Positions 8,871 to 17,004 of a stretch of 35,249 nt of DNA are shown one piece after another. The stretch is from assembly GCA_902779125.1 (NCBI GenBank), contig CACZAC010000027.1:1-35249 (forward strand). The letters are read 5' to 3'. The notes below the pieces were generated by a model. The model made no database searches. It saw only the letters and a program-made list of their open reading frames with translations, and had not been told where the DNA came from. Positions within the stretch are counted from its first letter, which is position 1. Each line of letters opens with the position of its first letter. The stretch is from an uncultured Bacteroidales bacterium (lineage in GTDB: Bacteria; Bacteroidota; Bacteroidia; Bacteroidales; Muribaculaceae). Made by a program: the position numbers and the translations under genes.

Positions 8871-8985
8871 GTGTTAACTCAAGTCAATGCCGCTGGCCTT
8901 GTGCAGTTCTTCGACCTGCTTGGACGCACCAATGGCTCTAAACGACTTCACAGCATGTCCCAATGCGGAAAACAACAGACTTTAA
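8871..8985 (+). pseudogene. Remnant of a T9SS sorting domain
   Basis: The reading VLTQVNAAGLVQFFDLLGRT matches the start of a T9SS sorting domain (compare GVELIDVNGRTV in the amidase at 6017). The middle is lost or scrambled, and the frame that would end in RL-stop as in the amidase gene is shifted. It runs directly into copy 2 of the 78-bp gene-tail repeat. It is most simply the leftover tail of a deleted paralogue. An open frame of 72 codons spans it but passes through the terminator, so I do not call it a gene. Confidence 0.6.
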
Positions 8986-9054
8986 CCTCACCATTCTTTA
9001 ACCTCAACAAGACTCGGTCCTGCGCATGGAACAAACCATGCGCAGGACTGTTTT
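8977..9054 (+). repeat. 78-bp direct repeat, copy 2, with terminator
   Basis: It matches 8429-8506 at 77 of 78 positions. It contains a perfect 13-bp terminator stem (9017-9029 with 9036-9048) followed by TGTTTT. No intact gene lies in front of it, only the sorting-domain remnant. Confidence 0.88.
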
Positions 9055-9137
9055 CTCATGTCCGGTCATGTTCTCGTTGCCAATGATTGCCCTATCAATT
9101 TGAGTTGTTATCAATTTAACAATAATTAACTGCTATC

Positions 9138-9170
9138 TTGAATATGTGAATTCTATTGTGTGTAATTTTG
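9138..9170 (+). promoter_or_regulatory. Promoter of the large T9SS cargo gene
   Basis: A TTG (9138-9140) and TAATTTTG (9163-9170) are separated by 22 bp, slightly longer than the usual 19-21. Transcription would start near 9177, giving an A+T-rich leader of about 217 nt before the ATG at 9394. Confidence 0.55.
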
Positions 9171-9314
9171 CATGTTAAAACCAATGATGCATATAGAATC
9201 TCTATTATAGGGAAATGATTAAAGCTGATGTGTTCAGAGGATAGTATCAGTCTCTATTATTGACTTTTAACGTGCATATATTCAAGATTCTACTTGTATT
9301 GGTGCTATAATGGA

Positions 9315-9353
9315 TTATGTACTTAATCTGTGGGTGGTTTGTTATGTACTTAA
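9315..9353 (+). repeat. 12-bp direct repeat in the leader of the large surface gene
   Basis: TTATGTACTTAA occurs at 9315-9326 and again at 9342-9353, 27 bp apart. It lies in the untranslated leader, 41 bp before the start codon. It could be a regulator or RNA-binding site; nothing in the sequence settles this. Confidence 0.4.
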
Positions 9354-9393
9354 CTGAAGCTATAACATTTATTAATTATAATATTTGTGGATT

Positions 9394-12300
9394 ATGATGA
9401 AGAAACATTTTACTGTTTTGATGGCCGGCCTGCTTCTGGCAGTAGGCTGGACTATGAAGGCCTCGGCTCAGGCTTTGCCTGAAGGAGGCTTTGCAGAGCG
9501 TTTGGGCCTTATTGACGACGCTACAACTCTCAAGTGCGTTACGGGCGTTGATGCTCTGGACATGATGTCGCTTCCCGTTGCGACAGCTGCTAAACCTGGT
9601 GTGACCACTAGGTTGAAGGCGCCCATGCGCGTTCCCGATTCAGGCCCCAATTCAGTAGTGAAGAAAAAGGCCTACTATCAACAGTTCACCTACTCATATA
9701 CCGATGACCAAGGTGTTCTGCATGAGAATGTTGACCCCACCGAGGAGGCAAAAGATCCTCACCAGATCTATGAACTGTTGAGGTGGGTATATGGTAACCC
9801 CAACTTCCCTGGTCCGACCTACAGCGCCTACACGCCTGGTAATGTGCAGGAAGATCCCGTTGTTTATGGGCCCATTGAGGGCGGATGGAACCTTACTTCC
9901 GCCAGCGATAACACCTCTCAGGTCCTTGATAACAACATCACGATTTCGCTGGACGACACCTACGCTTTCATCACCTCAATCGTTGTTTCAACAGGTGATA
10001 ATGAGATTACCAGTTGGGTTTGCAACACTGCAGGTTATAACCTGCTAGGCTATACCGAGGATAATGTTGCTGTCTATGCCTCTGACCTGCCTTCTGACTG
10101 GACATCTTCCAATCCGGTTCAGTTATATAGCGATGGTGAAAATATCTATTACATTGGCTATATCTATGATGGTGGTACAATCACGGTTCCCGTTCCTGGC
10201 AGTTATACCGACTTTCAAGTCGTGATACATGCCATTGGTGCTTCTACTGAACAGAATTCAAGCATTACGGTGAATGGAGAAACCAAGGAATTAACAGACT
10301 CTTGGGCTGATTACACCTGGAATGTCACCTTCCAGCCGCAAGAAGTACCAGACTTTGTTCAGGGTACGGTGCAGGCTCCCTTCGAGGATGGCTATACCGC
10401 TTTGATAGTGTCACTCTATAACGACACCACTAAGATTTATCCCGAACCCGACGCTTATGATGGTTCTTGGGAATTCACCAACACGTCTGACTTGATTGAC
10501 TACATCCGTGACAACATCCAGTCTGTGAAACTGTTGACCGACGGTCTGCGCATCGGTAGCAGGGATGACTACTCTATCGGTACTGTATTCAATTGTGACG
10601 GTACCTACAACCGATTCTTCCTTCTCGGCAAGGGTCAGGCTCGTAAGAAATCACCTCAATTGCTCGCCAACATTGCCAATGGATACTGGCCTTCTTATTG
10701 TGGTGAGGAAGGTCCTTTCAAGACCATGTTCGAGGAGTTCAGCCCCACCACAGGAGCTAAGGGTTCGGATATTAAAGACTTCTACAGCAAGCTGAACGAG
10801 GGTTATACCTACAATGTGGTTCACGACTGCGCTTCGGTTATCCAGAACAAGCACCAGTTCTCGATGTCAGGTAGGACTGGTACGCAGGCTATCGCTTTGA
10901 CGGGACTTAACTTCTTTATTCCCGACTACCGACTCAAGCATTGGACCACTACCGATAGTTATGGCTATGGCTATACCGTTGATGGCCGTGACATGGTTGC
11001 CTATATGAGAACAAATGCGGATGGTGAGCATGTCCGTCAGTTCGTTTATGGTACAAATATCTATGAGTTTGCAGCCTGGTTCGGTCAGTACAACCAGGAT
11101 TATGCTCCCAAGATGGGTCTCTACAAGATTAATCTGGATGCTGTGGCCGAGGCTGTTGCCGAGAGCCATGAACCGGACAACGAGAATTATAAGGTTACAT
11201 TGACCTGGGTATCCTCGCTGGACGAGATGTCGAACCCGAAGCACAACGTGCCCCAGGTATTCACTGTATTTTATTATGATGAGAATAATCAGAGGCAGTA
11301 TCTCGTGGTCGAAGGTTACACCAACACCGATGGCGAGACCGGCATGACCACCCTCGTTTACTACGTTCCCCAAAAGGAGCGCAGCTATACAATCGACTAT
11401 GTAGTCACGGGATCTCCCGACGACAATGATCATCCGCAGTTTGTTGCCGAGAGTAACATCGCCGGCGTGATTATCCCTGGATGGAAAGACTTCGTCGGCC
11501 TGGCACTCGACCACCACGAGAGTGACTTCGTGGTAGCTGATATGGCCAACTGGTACCGCAACTTCCTGGTTGTTCAGAACGAGGATATCTATAATGGCCT
11601 GACCGTTAGCAAGGTGAGCGATGGCATGAACTCGTTCAACCTCTATCGCACCGAGTACAAGGGTGACGTGGCAGGTCCCACCACCAAGGTTGCTACCCTC
11701 AAGTTCGACAACCCGACGCCGTCCCAGGTGCACTATAAGGTCACCTATATGGATCAGGAGATTCTTGACCCGAAGTACGAACGCAGCGCAATGAACGTGC
11801 CCGATGAGGGTTACATTCGCGTCAAGGGCAATGGTGACCTTGTCATCTGGCCCAATGGCTATAACGTGAACTTCAAGTCCATTACGATTAAGAACGGCAA
11901 TACTACATTATCTAGCTGGACTTCTGACCAGAGCAGCCTGCCCGCGGCATGGAAATTGTCTCCCGGTTCAGACTGGGTTAACCACACCATCCAGAACACC
12001 AATGATAAGGTAGGTTATATCGAGGGTGGCGGTTACATCTACATCCCCGATATGCTGAACAACTACAGCAACTTGACGGTAACGATTTCGGCCTATGGTG
12101 AAGGTGGTACCGTTTCCAGGATTGCTGTTAACGATGATCCAAAGACGATTGCCAATAATTCTGCTGCCACTTACACCTGGAGCAGCCTCTCGGGCGACGC
12201 CAAGGCTCCCAGACGTGCCAACCGTGCAACCAACACGTTGGTCAACAACACCTTTGATGATGCAAACTGGTGGACGGTTATTGATGCCAACAATGATGAC

Positions 12301-14883
12301 TATACTTGGAGTATCTCTGATGGTCGAGCAAGTTATAGTTATAACTTTTACGGAGCTGCTGATGACTGGCTCGTAACTTCGCCTATAGCCCTCGAAGCAG
12401 GAAAGACTTACAGGTTCTATATTGATACCTGGTGCGGAAATGACTGGTATCCTGAAAAACTGGAGGTCAAGATGGCATCAGCCAACGACGAGACGGCTCT
12501 TTCTGGCGGAACGACAGTAATTGGCTCTACCACAGTGGATTGGAAGGCTGCTGCCACCCTCAGTAACGAGAATCTGACGGTAAGCACTTCGGGTAACTAT
12601 TACTTTGGTATTCACGCTATCTCCGATCGTGACCAGTACTATCTGTATGTAGATAACCTGAAGATTGAATACGAAAACACCGATCCTACTATCGAGGCTT
12701 CAACAAATGACGTCACCCTGGCTTGTGCACCAGGTGGAAGCACCGACCAGACTGTGACCGTCACCGGTGAAAACCTGACGGGTAACATTACCGCCACGCT
12801 TAATGATCCCGATGGAGTGTTCAGTCTGAATACCACTAACCTGGGTACCACAGGTGGTGACCTTACCATCACTTATTCACCCACTGCCGCGGGCACCAAC
12901 ACTGCCACCATTGTCTTGACCAGCGATGGCGCCAATACTGTAACCATCAACGTCACTGGTAACTGCATTCCTGGTACCACCTATCAGTTGGTAACCGATC
13001 CTGCTACTCAGCTCGTTGACGGCAAGAAGTACATTTTGGTTTATGACAACTATGCGATGGGTGCTTTAAGCGGCACAAGTGGCTATGGCACACGGGTAGA
13101 TATTGTCAACAATGGTGATGGAACTGTTACTGTTCCTGGAAATGCCGATGCCATGGTGCTCACACTCCACAACTACAGTAGTTATTATACTACAGGCTAC
13201 ACCTTTACAATAAATGGTGGAGCTAATGATGGAAAATATCTGATGCCAGCGGCGAGCTCAAGTAGCAATACAAATTTGACCACCAACAATACCGCTGTTG
13301 ACAATGCTGTATGGCATGCAGTTGCTGACACAAAGCCAACTGGAGGTTATGGCCTGTTGAGTTATCGTTCAACTGATACCCGTGGTTTAATTTATCAAGT
13401 GAGCGGAACTCGTTTCTCTCACTATGCCAAGAGTAATGTAACCGCCAACGGTGCTGGCTACTACTATGGTCTGCTCTATGTTGAGCAGGAAGGACCGGTT
13501 CATGTTGACGGTGGCTTGCTGCGTCTGCACCTGCTGATGGCAGACCAGTTCAAAGAGCCCATACCTGCTGACAACAGCCATCCCGATTACTATGAGTATG
13601 TGCTGAAGTATGAGCCTGCTGGCGAAGATCCCGAGCAGAGCGGTACTGTCGATGTTGAAGTCTTGAAGACCACTGCCAAGGTGAACGGTTACTACACCCT
13701 GGATGAGATTAATAATGACGTCAGCACCACCACCAAGGCTGAATTGCTCGAGATGGATGTGCTCACTTCTGACATTACCATGACACTGCCGAATGAGAAC
13801 CCCGACATCCTGTACTTCCAGATGCAGGGTAAGAAGAATGGTAATCCTGTTTTGAACCAGGATTATCTCTCCAAGCTGCAGTACATGAAGAACGTCAGGA
13901 AGTATGAGGAGGTTTATGACCAATCTCCCATCGTGGGTAAGCAGTACAATCCTCAAGAAACGTATCACTCCTATGATGTGCGCACGCCCATCACAACGGG
14001 CAACTATGGCAACTATATGACCTATGCGCCTTCTGTATCATCTTGGGGTATCGGCCGCCGCTACTTCGAGGACGATGGTGAGAATAACACCTATGGTGCT
14101 CCCATCTGGAAGAACAGCGTCGGCAAGGCTGAGATGAAAGCTGCTACCCTTGAGAAGCAAGTGGGCAGCAACGGCAGTGCTCTGTCATCAGTCAGCTGGA
14201 CTGACGCTAACGGACAGCCTTGCTGCCTGTACATCCTTGACAAAATCACTGCCTACGGATACTTGCCCTCGTCTGAGGTCGCCAACATTGAATATGAGCC
14301 TTACATGTTCCGTGTATTCGTTGAGAGCCCGACTGGCAAACTGCGCGGCTTCATTCCTCCCGTGCCTGGAACAACAACAAATCCTGGTACCAACACTCAG
14401 AACAATCCCGAATTCACCAACACCAAGGGTCCGTGGAGCGTCTATGAGGAGAACGTTGAGGATGCACAAGTCGTAAACCTCGAGGGTGGAAAGGGCGTAA
14501 TCTGGCAGAAGAGCAAGAATGACGCTGACTGGGAGGACAATGCGGTCTTCGGTGCCTTGAGCAACATGATTCAGGGTACGCAAAGCAGCGCAACGTTTAA
14601 CCCCGAGGATCTGATTGTTTACGTACGCTTCTACTACAAGGTGAAAGACTCGAATGCGAAGAGTCGCGATGGTGAGGCTCGTCCCGGTAACGGCTCTCAG
14701 TCTCCCGGATTCGAACCTTCGCCCTGGACCGCTGTAGAAGAAGTCAAGTATGTCGGCGATGTAGTTAGTGTGACCTACGTCAATACGCTGGGTATGACTA
14801 GCGACCGTCCGTTCGAGGGTGTGAACGTCGTGATTACACGATTCAGCGACGGTACAACCCGCACCGAAAAGGTCGTTCGGTAA
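9394..14883 (+). CDS. Very large secreted multidomain protein with choice-of-anchor-J-like domain and T9SS sorting domain
   Basis: The 1829-residue product has a signal peptide ending near KASAQA. I start it at ATG 9394; the frame is also open from a TTG at 9385. Residues about 165-315 and 810-945 look like copies of one beta-rich domain. Both show an SxW near the middle, then a GG-x-I-x-(I/V)-P segment, then V-x-I-x-A-x-G and finally YTW. Residues about 946-1090 (TLVNNTFDDANWWTV...YLYVDNLKIEYE) fit the choice-of-anchor J / cleaved-adhesin fold. An Ig-like domain follows (about 1095-1190), then a domain of unknown type (about 1195-1370). The last 40 residues (VTYVNTLGMTSDRPFEGVNV ... TEKVVR) match a T9SS sorting domain of a form common in Prevotella-like genomes. 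I see no catalytic motif, so an adhesin or matrix role is only a guess. It is transcribed alone, between its own promoter and terminator. Confidence 0.8.
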   Translation: MMKKHFTVLMAGLLLAVGWTMKASAQALPEGGFAERLGLIDDATTLKCVTGVDALDMMSLPVATAAKPGVTTRLKAPMRVPDSGPNSVVKKKAYYQQFTYSYTDDQGVLHENVDPTEEAKDPHQIYELLRWVYGNPNFPGPTYSAYTPGNVQEDPVVYGPIEGGWNLTSASDNTSQVLDNNITISLDDTYAFITSIVVSTGDNEITSWVCNTAGYNLLGYTEDNVAVYASDLPSDWTSSNPVQLYSDGENIYYIGYIYDGGTITVPVPGSYTDFQVVIHAIGASTEQNSSITVNGETKELTDSWADYTWNVTFQPQEVPDFVQGTVQAPFEDGYTALIVSLYNDTTKIYPEPDAYDGSWEFTNTSDLIDYIRDNIQSVKLLTDGLRIGSRDDYSIGTVFNCDGTYNRFFLLGKGQARKKSPQLLANIANGYWPSYCGEEGPFKTMFEEFSPTTGAKGSDIKDFYSKLNEGYTYNVVHDCASVIQNKHQFSMSGRTGTQAIALTGLNFFIPDYRLKHWTTTDSYGYGYTVDGRDMVAYMRTNADGEHVRQFVYGTNIYEFAAWFGQYNQDYAPKMGLYKINLDAVAEAVAESHEPDNENYKVTLTWVSSLDEMSNPKHNVPQVFTVFYYDENNQRQYLVVEGYTNTDGETGMTTLVYYVPQKERSYTIDYVVTGSPDDNDHPQFVAESNIAGVIIPGWKDFVGLALDHHESDFVVADMANWYRNFLVVQNEDIYNGLTVSKVSDGMNSFNLYRTEYKGDVAGPTTKVATLKFDNPTPSQVHYKVTYMDQEILDPKYERSAMNVPDEGYIRVKGNGDLVIWPNGYNVNFKSITIKNGNTTLSSWTSDQSSLPAAWKLSPGSDWVNHTIQNTNDKVGYIEGGGYIYIPDMLNNYSNLTVTISAYGEGGTVSRIAVNDDPKTIANNSAATYTWSSLSGDAKAPRRANRATNTLVNNTFDDANWWTVIDANNDDYTWSISDGRASYSYNFYGAADDWLVTSPIALEAGKTYRFYIDTWCGNDWYPEKLEVKMASANDETALSGGTTVIGSTTVDWKAAATLSNENLTVSTSGNYYFGIHAISDRDQYYLYVDNLKIEYENTDPTIEASTNDVTLACAPGGSTDQTVTVTGENLTGNITATLNDPDGVFSLNTTNLGTTGGDLTITYSPTAAGTNTATIVLTSDGANTVTINVTGNCIPGTTYQLVTDPATQLVDGKKYILVYDNYAMGALSGTSGYGTRVDIVNNGDGTVTVPGNADAMVLTLHNYSSYYTTGYTFTINGGANDGKYLMPAASSSSNTNLTTNNTAVDNAVWHAVADTKPTGGYGLLSYRSTDTRGLIYQVSGTRFSHYAKSNVTANGAGYYYGLLYVEQEGPVHVDGGLLRLHLLMADQFKEPIPADNSHPDYYEYVLKYEPAGEDPEQSGTVDVEVLKTTAKVNGYYTLDEINNDVSTTTKAELLEMDVLTSDITMTLPNENPDILYFQMQGKKNGNPVLNQDYLSKLQYMKNVRKYEEVYDQSPIVGKQYNPQETYHSYDVRTPITTGNYGNYMTYAPSVSSWGIGRRYFEDDGENNTYGAPIWKNSVGKAEMKAATLEKQVGSNGSALSSVSWTDANGQPCCLYILDKITAYGYLPSSEVANIEYEPYMFRVFVESPTGKLRGFIPPVPGTTTNPGTNTQNNPEFTNTKGPWSVYEENVEDAQVVNLEGGKGVIWQKSKNDADWEDNAVFGALSNMIQGTQSSATFNPEDLIVYVRFYYKVKDSNAKSRDGEARPGNGSQSPGFEPSPWTAVEEVKYVGDVVSVTYVNTLGMTSDRPFEGVNVVITRFSDGTTRTEKVVR

Positions 14884-14950
14884 TTTAGTTCGCTGAATTG
14901 TGGATTGAAACTCATTCAATTCACATTACATCTAACATAATTTTTCACCA

Positions 14951-14994
14951 AGCCGTGGGGGCGCTGATGATAGCGCGCCCACGGCTGCTTTTTT
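14951..14994 (+). terminator. Intrinsic terminator of the large surface gene
   Basis: AGCCGTGGGGGCGC pairs with GCGCGCCCACGGCT around a TGATGATA loop (14951-14986), followed by GCTTTTTT. It opens the 14884-15242 gap, which otherwise holds only the regulatory site of the heat-shock gene. Confidence 0.88.
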
Positions 14995-15042
14995 GTCTCT
15001 TGCTGAAATTGCCGAATCTGATGGGACAGATACTATGGTTTT

Positions 15043-15069
15043 TGTCAAAAACTGACATTTTGTCAGTTT
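15043..15069. promoter_or_regulatory. Palindromic TGTCA/TGACA operator-like site upstream of hsp20
   Basis: AAACTGACA-TTT-TGTCAGTTT (15049-15069) is a perfect 9-bp inverted repeat. An extra half-site TGTCA lies at 15043-15047 and another TGACA at 15094-15098. Its position 174 bp upstream of a small heat-shock gene suggests binding of a stress regulator, which is an inference. A weak -7 candidate (TAAACTTTG, one base too long) lies at 15126-15134. Confidence 0.5.
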
Positions 15070-15228
15070 CTTGGTTTAAAATAGTTTAAAAACCTGACAC
15101 GCTGGCTGCGTTTTTTAACGGTGCTTAAACTTTGGGCGCTTGGCATCGGGTTTGCTGAATAGGGGAGTGAACGCAGGGCGATAGCCCGGCAAGTGAACAA
15201 GAACATTAATAATAACAAATAAACAATT

Positions 15229-15235
15229 AGGAGGT
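15229..15235 (+). promoter_or_regulatory. Strong Shine-Dalgarno site of hsp20
   Basis: AGGAGGT lies 7 bp before the ATG at 15243. Strong Shine-Dalgarno sequences are uncommon in Bacteroidota, and most genes in this window have only A-rich leaders. It therefore fixes the start and hints at high expression. Confidence 0.75.
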
Positions 15236-15242
15236 AAAAACT

Positions 15243-15692
15243 ATGTATTTTCCTGTAATTCGCAACAACCGCAACAATTGGTTAGACAGTGCTTTCAACG
15301 ACCTGTTTGATATGGATTGGACCCCGCGCCATGTGACCACAGCTCCCGCTGTCAATGTCAAGGAGAGCGACACCGCTTTCACCATGGACATCGCTGCTCC
15401 GGGCCTCAAGAAGGAGTTCTGCTCAGTCAACATCAACAACGAGGGTAACCTTGTAGTCAAGATTGAGAACAAGGCAGAGCATGAGGAGAAGTCTGCCGAA
15501 GAGGAGAAAACCCACCACTACTTGCGCCGCGAGTTCTCCTACGCCAACTATGAGCAGACCTACACGCTGCCCGAGAACGTGGACAAGGAGCACATCAGTG
15601 CCAAGGTCGAAGATGGCATCCTGACCATCGAACTCCCCAAGCTAACTCCCGAGCAAGAGAAGAAACTCGATCGCGTCATCGAGATCGCTTAA
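15243..15692 (+). CDS. hsp20: Small heat-shock protein, Hsp20/alpha-crystallin family
   Basis: The 149-residue product is a typical cytoplasmic holdase chaperone that binds unfolding proteins under stress. A short N-terminal arm (about residues 1-33, with NDLFDMDW) precedes the alpha-crystallin domain (about 35-135: PAVNVKESDTAFTMDIAAPG, FSYANYEQTYTLPENVD, AKVEDGILTIELPK). The conserved AxxxDGILTIxLPK motif near the end is present. There is no signal peptide and the length is normal for the family. The gene is single, with a palindromic site upstream, an unusually strong ribosome binding site and its own terminator. Confidence 0.93.
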   Translation: MYFPVIRNNRNNWLDSAFNDLFDMDWTPRHVTTAPAVNVKESDTAFTMDIAAPGLKKEFCSVNINNEGNLVVKIENKAEHEEKSAEEEKTHHYLRREFSYANYEQTYTLPENVDKEHISAKVEDGILTIELPKLTPEQEKKLDRVIEIA

Positions 15693-15724
15693 CTCCCGTA
15701 TCTCCCAGACAGGGATAGAAAACG

Positions 15725-15760
15725 GCACCTGTGGCTTTGAGCCACGGGTGCTTTTGTTTT
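15725..15760 (+). terminator. Intrinsic terminator of hsp20
   Basis: A 12-bp stem GCACCTGTGGCT / AGCCACGGGTGC (15725-15736 with 15740-15751, one T-G pair) has a TTG loop and is followed by TTTTGTTTT. Confidence 0.88.
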
Positions 15761-15849
15761 GTAGGTTAACAGATGTTGTTTTGTCTTAATAATTGTTTCA
15801 TTTTGGCAAATATATGTGATGCTCTGGGTGCTTCAATCTGAATTTTAAC

Positions 15850-15857
15850 TAACTTTG
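15850..15857 (+). promoter_or_regulatory. -7 element of the first BadF-type kinase
   Basis: TAACTTTG fits TAnnTTTG; the upstream -33 part is poor. Transcription would start near 15863, which rules out the upstream in-frame ATG at 15855 and supports the start at 15933. Confidence 0.55.
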
Positions 15858-15932
15858 CCGTCTCAAATGTCGGTGGGATACCGATATTATATAATTATTA
15901 ACACAGAGTCACATTCGTTAACCGAATTTGAA

Positions 15933-16796
15933 ATGATAATTAAAGGTCATAATGTTACACTGATTGCTGACAGCAGCACGACGCGCACCGAGTGGGCCTT
16001 GATTGAGGACGGCAAGGTGCTGAGCGATGCCTTCACTTCTGGATTGAACCCGTTTTTCATGACTCGACGTGAAATCAGTCACAGCATACGCCTGGAACTG
16101 CCGCCTGAATTCTTCAAGCGGCGCTGGAACCACGTCTATTTCTATGGGGCGGGCTGTTCCGGTCCTGAGAAGAATAAAATCATCGAGTCGTCGCTGGTAG
16201 CGCAGTTCAAGACGCCGGTCACGGTGATGAGTGACCTGCTGGGCGCTGCACGAGGTCTGTTGGTGAGAGAGCCGGGACTGGCGTGCATCTTGGGTACCGG
16301 TAGCAATTCGTGCTTCTACAACGGTGACGTAATCGCCAAGAATGTGCCCGCGCTGGGCTTTATCCTGGGTGATGAGGGCAGTGGTGCAGCACTGGGACGT
16401 GTGTTCCTGGGCGACGCCCTCAAGGGATTGGCTCCCCACGCGCTCACCGAGGCCTTCTTCGACAAATACAAGGTGACTCGTGCCGAGGTGCTGGATGCTG
16501 TGCTCAACAACCCCGCAGCAACCCGCAACCTGCGCACCTATTCGTTCTTCCTGAGCGAACATCTGGACAGCCCCTATGTACACGACCTGATTGCTGGCGA
16601 GTTCAAACGTTTCTTTGAGCGAAACGTGGCACAGTATGACTACAAGAGCTATCCTGTGAACTTTGTCGGCCCCATCGCCACGACTTACAGCGAAATCCTG
16701 CTCGAGGTAGCCAACGCCTTTGGAGCTACGGTCCGCAAGATTGTTCTCAGCTCCATGCCTGGCCTTGTCGCCTACCATAGCGACCAGTTCATGTAA
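15933..16796 (+). CDS. BadF/BadG/BcrA/BcrD-family sugar kinase (amino-sugar kinase paralogue)
   Basis: The 287-residue product belongs to the ASKHA-fold BadF ATPase family, which in Bacteroidota includes MurNAc and GlcNAc kinases. It is clearly paralogous to the protein at 28661: both have HVYFYGAG / EIHYYGAG, the near-identical CILGTGSNSC, ILGDEGSGAxLG, and a similar C-terminal half. The first phosphate motif reads DSSTTRTEW here, against DSGSTKINW in the paralogue, so the usual glycine is replaced by serine. Start 15933 is chosen because the frame's earlier ATG (15855) falls before the predicted transcription start, and MIIKGHNVTLIADS gives the normal family N-terminus. It is transcribed alone, just upstream of the salvage operon. 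The substrate cannot be told from sequence. Confidence 0.82.
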   Translation: MIIKGHNVTLIADSSTTRTEWALIEDGKVLSDAFTSGLNPFFMTRREISHSIRLELPPEFFKRRWNHVYFYGAGCSGPEKNKIIESSLVAQFKTPVTVMSDLLGAARGLLVREPGLACILGTGSNSCFYNGDVIAKNVPALGFILGDEGSGAALGRVFLGDALKGLAPHALTEAFFDKYKVTRAEVLDAVLNNPAATRNLRTYSFFLSEHLDSPYVHDLIAGEFKRFFERNVAQYDYKSYPVNFVGPIATTYSEILLEVANAFGATVRKIVLSSMPGLVAYHSDQFM

Positions 16797-16836
16797 GCAC
16801 GGCTTACCTTCAGTTTATCCAATTTCACATCATCAG

Positions 16837-16878
16837 TCCACCATCTGGATATTTCTTCCCAGATGGTGGATTTTCCTT
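16837..16878 (+). terminator. Intrinsic terminator after the first BadF-type kinase
   Basis: TCCACCATCTGG (16837-16848) pairs perfectly with CCAGATGGTGGA (16859-16870) and is followed by TTTTCCTT. It separates the kinase from the salvage operon. Confidence 0.88.
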
Positions 16879-16937
16879 AAAAAGTGTAGTTAAATCATAA
16901 ATAATGTTGTAAAGCGGGCTGTTTGGCGGGTTTTGTT

Positions 16938-16967
16938 TTGGTTTTTCGTTTGGTTTGACTAATTTTG
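16938..16967 (+). promoter_or_regulatory. Promoter of the peptidoglycan salvage operon
   Basis: TTG (16938-16940), 19 bp, then TAATTTTG (16960-16967) matches the Bacteroidales consensus. The start would be near 16974, about 30 nt before the ATG at 17005. No other convincing promoter or terminator is seen until 31100. Confidence 0.78.
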
Positions 16968-17004
16968 TTGCATTAGAAATCAAGAAAAAACCAAACGGAA
17001 CGAT

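Noticed and set aside
8868-9086. Small gene of 72 codons
   Set aside because: It runs through a decayed sorting domain and then through a terminator hairpin identical to that of the upstream gene, so it is better explained as a relic.
15855-15932. Longer N-terminus for the first BadF-type kinase
   Set aside because: The ATG at 15855 overlaps the predicted -7 element (15850-15857), so it would lie upstream of the transcript start. The extra 26 residues match nothing in the paralogue.
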